A stretch of 64,000 nt of DNA from Corella eumyota. Its lineage: Eukaryota > Chordata > Ascidiacea > Phlebobranchia > Corellidae. Positions within the stretch are counted from its first letter, which is position 1, and every line of letters begins with the position of its first letter. The notes under the pieces were generated by a model, which saw only the letters and a list, made by a program, of their open reading frames with translations, had not been told where the DNA came from and searched no databases. The stretch covers positions 15,151,671 to 15,215,670 of the forward strand of contig OY720101.1 of assembly GCA_963082875.1 (NCBI GenBank), read 5' to 3'. A program made the position numbers and the translations under genes. Shown in pieces: positions 59,501 to 64,000 of the stretch.

Positions 59501-62500
59501 AAATCATTAAGTTGTGTGATTTTGTAAACGTTTAGTGAAGATATTATAATAGATATAGTAGTGGTGTTTATATTTATTATTAAACATTTTTTGTAATTTT
59601 ATTTTTGGATTAATTTAAAATTTAATTGTTGGTTTGATATATTGGTTTAAACGGAAAACAATTTTTTATTTAGGTTTTTCGCACATCGATAAAAGTAAAT
59701 AATAAATACGATATACAATTAATATTACAACAATGCAACGGGAAAAAATGACAAAATTAATTTAATGATTTAAAACATGCCAAAAGTATTAATGTTTATA
59801 CAAAGATTTTAAATATGTTATGGCATGCTCACCTAACCAAGACATGCGGTTTATATTACCAAAATAATTTTTAATTAAGTTTATATTAACACAAGTTAAA
59901 AATTACAATTTAAAAAAATTAACATTATTCACAATTTTAAAATTAAAATTTTACATTTGGTCAATTTTGGCAGGAAAAAATCTTTACAAAAACGAATTTA
60001 AAATCGGGCCTATTTTTTGCCACGTGGAAAAGTCAAAAATAATTCAAGTTTTTGTTAAATAAAACCTGCCCAGACTCGTTATTATATTTGTATTGAATAG
60101 TATGGGAAAATATATGAAGGAGCACTCAGAATGCTTTTAAACTTCGCTCTAACAATACACCGATATTTAACTGTTATTATAACGTTATACCTATATAGGT
60201 ATTATTATTATTAACAACGGTTATTTTTAATTTTATAGGAAAAAAAATTGTATTTTATTTATTTTGGTGAATTTTAATTTAAAAAAAAATTACATTTTTA
60301 AAGTTAAAAATTTTTGTGTAGGGTGTTTAAAAATTAGTTTAAAAGGGTAATACTAGGACCTGGACCCAATTAAATTAACTTTTAGGCTCAATTTTTAAAT
60401 TTTAAACCGTCAAAAAAATCAATTTATCAAAAAAGTTCTTAACAAATTTTCCATTCTTTCCCCCTTCCGTTTAAACAACCCACTTTAAAATTTCAACAAT
60501 TTTCAAACAACTTGTTAACTTCGTTAAAACAAACTTAATAAAACGTTTAACCTATTTTGCTATAACATCAAGTACTCTGTTACAACAATCAGTTAGTTTT
60601 AAAACCAGATGTTTAAGTATATAAGGGTGCTTTAAATATGAATCCAGCTGTAGAATAAGTAGAAATACTTAAGTACATTTGAAACTAGCTAAAAACTTTA
60701 CTCAAACGGCTACCGCCAATTTTTTGTAAATGTTTTTTTTATGTTACCTAACAACATTTAATTAGTTAGGCTAAAAAGAACGGTTAAATTGTAATGAAAT
60801 GAACATAATTATATAATATTAGGCTTTCCTAACTGTTAATTAATTAAACAATTATAAAAAAAATCACACAAAATTTATTTTAAAATGAGTTTTTAGATTT
60901 GTTTTTGTTAATTATTTAATTAAATCATGGATACGGATTAAGATTGTGAAAAAAAATTCTGAAAATTAATTTCCAACTATATAAAAAAACGTGTTTCAAA
61001 AGCCACGTGGTTGCTCAATACTTTTCAACGAACAAAAAACGAATTAGGGAAATTGTAAAGCGAACCCTTTCTATTTATCACCAACAATGCCGTTTGTTTC
61101 TTCATTGTTTGTAATTTAGCGAACAAAGACTTTCAGTTTTTGTGTTTTTACCTTTCAATAGTTGTATAGTAATGTCGTCCCAACACGCCTATGTTAAACA
61201 ATACCAACGGTAGCTAGGTTGTTGTTCCAGGGCGTTTATATTATTCTCTTACTTAAGATTGATCGAAAATATATTCTTATACCTGTATGTGACCGTTTAA
61301 ATTTTGCGAAAATATTATTCCTAAATTGTTGACATGGTAACGTTCTTTAGGGATCGTTAGTTAAAGAAAATAAATATTTAAAATTAATAGTTTAGATGAA
61401 TAATTTAAATTTAATTGCCGTTTTTTTAAACAACTTTTTGTGTATAAATTTGTTATTATTAAATATATATTTTGCGACCATATATGATTTTATTTTCACA
61501 CTAATACGATAAATTTTTTGATATAATTTTCAAATTGGAATAATTAATAATAATCTATATAAGTTTATATAAAAAATTGGACAAAATTTGAGATACAAAC
61601 TGTTAAATAATTGCTTAAAATTACCGTTAACTAAAGCTTCAATTTGTTATTTGTTTAATTCGTATTCAGTGTAAATTAAATTGAGTTTTAAAAGCGGGCG
61701 TTTTTGTTTACCAAGCAATAAATCAGCAATTTATAATTCACAACCTTCAGTTGAAACGAAAGGTTTTGAAATAAATTTTTGCCACGTATTGGAAGTAGAT
61801 CCGGGTTCGAAACCCTTGCTCAAGTGATCGTAATTCTAGCTTTAAATATAAGTCGAGTACAATACATTTAAAACTTTTAATTTCAACATTTTAAAGTGTA
61901 CAATATACACACAATACTTTATACAATTGAAGGGATTTAAGTCTATGTATGTATTCAATACATTAATAATTTTAACTATAGCTTTTTATACAATTGTAAG
62001 ACTTATTTTTAAGTTAAAAAAAGGGACTGTTTGTTGTTTATATCATACTAAGTAAAGTAACATTGATTAAGCATCAGATATCTGTTATAAAAAATGTGTA
62101 AAAATTAAAGAAAAAAAGAAAAATTTTTGATGGTTTTGTTGTTTGTTGGGCTTCCAAAATTGAGTTATAATTAAAATATTAAGACATTAGTTTTGTAAAC
62201 CTTTATTGTAAGACTATATACTAAGATTTCCTAAAATTAAAAAAAAGTTGAACCACAAATAACTTTAATTTTTTCTTTTTTTTGTAGGATTTGGATTCGT
62301 AACTTTTGACAACGAAGATCCAGTTGAAAAAGTTTGTGAAATTCACTTCCATGAAATTAACAATAAAATGGTAAATATTCAACTTTAATTAATAATTAAC
62401 CTATAGCTATATTGACAAAATAAATATAAATATTGGAATTCAAATTCAAAATCTTATATTAATGTAGGTCGAATGTAAGAAAGCTCAACCAAAAGAAGTG

Positions 62501-63099
62501 ATGTTACCAACTTTAGCTCGGACAGCTCGGACGAGAACTTATCCTTACGTTGACCCTCAAACTTATGTACTCGGTAAGATTTGATAAATAAAATAATGTA
62601 TAACCTGCAATGTGGTGTAGTGGTTAGGTCACTTGACTTTACTACATTAGGTCCTGGTTTCGATTCTCACTGTTTTTATTCTGTAGCACCCTTGAGTAAG
62701 GCGCTATAAACGATACTAACTCCTGCTGAGTCAGCACTTTATCAGTAGTTTAATTATCGGGCAATTATAATCTATAATATCCCAAACTGCCAAAGGCAAC
62801 TCGAGACTGGGTCGGAGTAACTGATGTTGCTCTATGTTAGGACTGCGAAGTCAGCCTTTCTACATCAAGGATAAATATATATAAATTTAAAAAGAGCTAG
62901 CCTTAAAAATATATTTATTTATGTCAATACCCTTAGTTATACAGTTTTTGATTCCTTTTTTTCCATACCTTTATTTTTGACTAATTTTAAATTTTTACTA
63001 TTTTAATTTTTCCAGGCATTCCAGGATTAGCTTATGGTCGTCCAGCATCAACATATGCTGCATACCCAACAACTTATTCTCCCTATCCCAGTGCATTAA
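50560..63099 (+). CDS. msi: Musashi RNA-binding protein, N-terminal 243 residues (gene continues right)
   Basis: Ten exons join in phase: 50560-50621, 50750-50790, 51060-51141, 51676-51763, 52697-52738, 57554-57646, 58891-58939, 62288-62370, 62468-62573 and 63016-63099; the last ends in phase 1, so more exons lie to the right. RRM1 (about residues 22-100) has RNP2 MFVGGLSW and RNP1 [11 protein letters not shown]2 (about 108-185) has RNP2 IFVGGLSA and RNP1 RGFGFVTF. The phrases [49 protein letters not shown] and AQPKEVM are diagnostic of Musashi, which binds UAG-bearing 3' UTRs and controls translation in neural and other progenitors (family knowledge). The Tyr/Pro/Ala-rich tail has begun. The 5' end uses a short first coding exon with no family-specific motif. 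The gene is spread by long introns (4.8 and 3.3 kb), unlike the compact neighbours. Confidence 0.96.
51305..51490 (+). mobile_element. tRNA-derived SINE (family 2), reference copy
   Basis: The head has an A-box-like TAGCGGTCATGGCATCGG and B box GGTTCGAGCC, then CGCACCAATGCCACACTATT and ACAGATAGCTTAAACAC. It is distinct from family 1. Other copies: 6538-6640, 8618-8715, 13602-13640 (fragment), 37440-37600 and 57845-58003. The satellite at 32755-33515 comes from this family. Confidence 0.8.
51838..52172 (+). repeat. Intronic minisatellite, 57-bp units, about six copies
   Basis: The word ATGCTACAACATGCCAGCAG recurs every 57 bases from 51841 (51898, 51955 and onward). Each unit contains AGTGGGAATCAAACCCAGGA, a degenerate tRNA B-box arm like that of the main SINE in reverse. 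Because 57 is a multiple of three, an open frame of a 19-residue repeat results (51802-52164), but it lies inside a Musashi intron and has no start or splice context. Confidence 0.85.
54275..54413 (+). promoter_or_regulatory. Candidate internal Musashi promoter (CRE plus TATA box)
   Basis: TGACGTCA (54275-54282) is followed by TATAAAAG (54406-54413) and then about 80 bases of unusually GC-rich sequence with no ATG-rich repeats. The next exon, 57554, begins exactly with ATG, so a transcript starting here could encode an RRM2-only form. Confidence 0.3.
56336..56493 (+). repeat. 170-bp repeat (family A), full copy in Musashi intron
   Basis: Close match to 18639, preceded by a long T run; one internal deletion of about 13 bases. 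Confidence 0.85.
57663..57830 (+). repeat. 180-bp interspersed repeat (family B), reference copy
   Basis: Its blocks are TTAATAGCCC, TTTTAATTGTTGTAATATG, CTCACAACTCTTAACTAATA, CACCACAAACAGAAGTTTTA, TGTAGGCC and TTGGACA, with other copies ending CTTCATTATATATAG. No clear terminal inverted repeats were seen. Other copies: 101-573 (-, split by a SINE), 2799-2970, 5904-6009 (-), 7666-7762 (-), 8487-8583, 29278-29434 and 32218-32400. Confidence 0.75.
57845..58003 (+). mobile_element. tRNA-derived SINE (family 2), in Musashi intron
   Basis: Copy with ACCGGTTATGGCGTCGG, GGGTTCGAGCCGCACC and ACAGATAGCTTAAACAC, directly after a copy of the 180-bp repeat. Confidence 0.8.
58565..58725. repeat. Short tandem repeat of AATAAACCAATTTTAATGG-type units
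   Basis: About four imperfect units of 40-50 bases share AATAAACCAATTTT and TGGTTTAAAATATA. CCAATTTTTTATTGG forms a small palindrome. It lies in a Musashi intron. Confidence 0.7.
58940..62287. other. Long Musashi intron
   Basis: About 3.3 kb without a supported exon. It contains one copy of the 170-bp repeat (59671-59838); otherwise AT-rich sequence with no recognised signal. Confidence 0.45.
59671..59838 (+). repeat. 170-bp repeat (family A), full copy in Musashi intron
   Basis: Close match to 18639, with TTATGGCATGCTCACCTAAC at the end. Confidence 0.85.
62605..62882 (+). mobile_element. tRNA-derived SINE (family 1), in Musashi intron
   Basis: Near-full-length copy of the TTGACTTTACTACATTAGG head subfamily. 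Confidence 0.88.
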
Positions 63100-64000
63100 G
63101 TAAGTTAACCTATAATATACCAGTACTTAAGTATAAGAAATCTAATTTCTTGTATATTTAGTTTCACATTGGCTTTTACATAGGGTAATGTTATAATTAT
63201 TGAATTATTACTTTTAGTTAGTTTTTTAGTTAATTATGAACATTTTTAAAGTTTAAAAATGGCAAAATTTTACAAAATAAAATATAAAATCTAATTTTGC
63301 CACTAAAATTCAGTTTTTCATTTTTATATAAATATGAAAGCAAAATTTAAAAAGACTTGGATCTACTAATTATAAAGGGTTTAATTACTAATGGTTCTAC
63401 TTACTTATACACGTTTAAGTTTTAATAATGGGTTTTCAATTTAAAATTGGCGATAATTATATCTTTGTATTTCCTATTACGAGATAATAGGATTTCAACT
63501 TGTAAGATGTTAAGATATAACAGTTAATTAAATACACATTAATATCTGGACCATAAGTTTAATTTTATTTCATAAATTACTACGTCAAAACTTGTATAAA
63601 AATTGTAATTTAGTTCTATGTTGTTTAAATATTATAATTCTTTCTACTGTCGTATTTGTTATTTGTAAGTTTTTGGACAGTTTTTCGTATATATCTTTAT
63701 CCTTGATGTAGAAAGGTTGAATTTACATATCAGTTACCCCGACCCAGTCTCGAGTTACTTGTGGCAGTTTCGAATAGTATTGATTATAATTGTCCGATAA
63801 TTATGCTGCTAATTAAATGCTAGCTCAGCAGGAGTTCATACCGTTTATATCGCCTTACTTAAGGGCGCTACAGCATGAGAGCAGTGGGGATTGAACCAAC
63901 GACCTCGTGTTATGTAATGAAGTGTTTTAAATACTACACCACGCTGCCAGTTTTAACAACTTTTTATATTAACAACTTTTTAAGATATTCGATATATTTC
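63100..64000. other. Musashi intron to the window edge
   Basis: No exon was found after 63099. A reversed SINE fills 63687-63951. Confidence 0.45.
63687..63951 (-). mobile_element. tRNA-derived SINE (family 1), reversed, in Musashi intron
   Basis: Near-full-length reversed copy ending in CTACACCACGCTGCCAG. Confidence 0.88.

Overview
The window looks like nuclear DNA of a solitary ascidian, most likely Ciona (intestinalis/robusta type). This is an inference from strongly AT-rich sequence, short introns, chordate-type proteins (Musashi, Rubicon, TMX2, COX6A, an aquaporin-8-like channel, an adhesion GPCR) and hundreds-of-bp tRNA-derived SINEs and small MITE-like repeats of the kind known from Ciona. 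No prokaryotic, viral or retroviral unit was seen. All gene models below were assembled by hand from GT/AG splice sites with matching phase.

Layout, left to right. 1-2750: last three exons of a Rubicon-family gene (+), tail to tail with a complete three-exon COX6A gene (-, 3126-4069). 5363-8954: complete six-exon TMX2 (+). 9931-12161: complete six-exon aquaporin-8-like gene (+) with NPI in place of both NPA motifs. 12910-13509: two identical tRNA-Trp(CCA) genes in opposite orientation, set in an older tandem duplication. 14715-31010: a large gene (+) for a protein with a SAM-like, two Ras-association-like, coiled-coil, PDZ and second coiled-coil regions; its proposed first intron (about 7.7 kb) is a repeat-rich desert. 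31736-42527: a complete 20-exon adhesion GPCR (-), tail to tail with the previous gene; its last intron holds a satellite of 80-bp units made from a SINE. 42528-45694: intergenic, with a hAT-type non-autonomous element that has a perfect 8-bp target duplication. 45695-48821: a three-exon gene (+) for an unrecognised 841-residue protein with a coding minisatellite. 50560 to the right edge: Musashi (+), both RRM domains present, C-terminus outside the window.

The genes do not form an operon-like or pathway cluster; they are independent chordate genes. The repeat landscape is the most structured part: a tRNA-derived SINE (about 24 copies), a second tRNA-derived SINE, a 170-bp MITE-like repeat with a conserved internal hairpin (nine copies) and a roughly 180-bp repeat (eight copies). 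The first SINE and the 170-bp repeat occupy largely different compartments. I did not find a convincing new biological system. The best leads are the SAM-RA-RA-PDZ protein, the SINE-derived satellite, a GC-rich nested hairpin, and a striking recurrence of the CRE octamer TGACGTCA inside coding exons.
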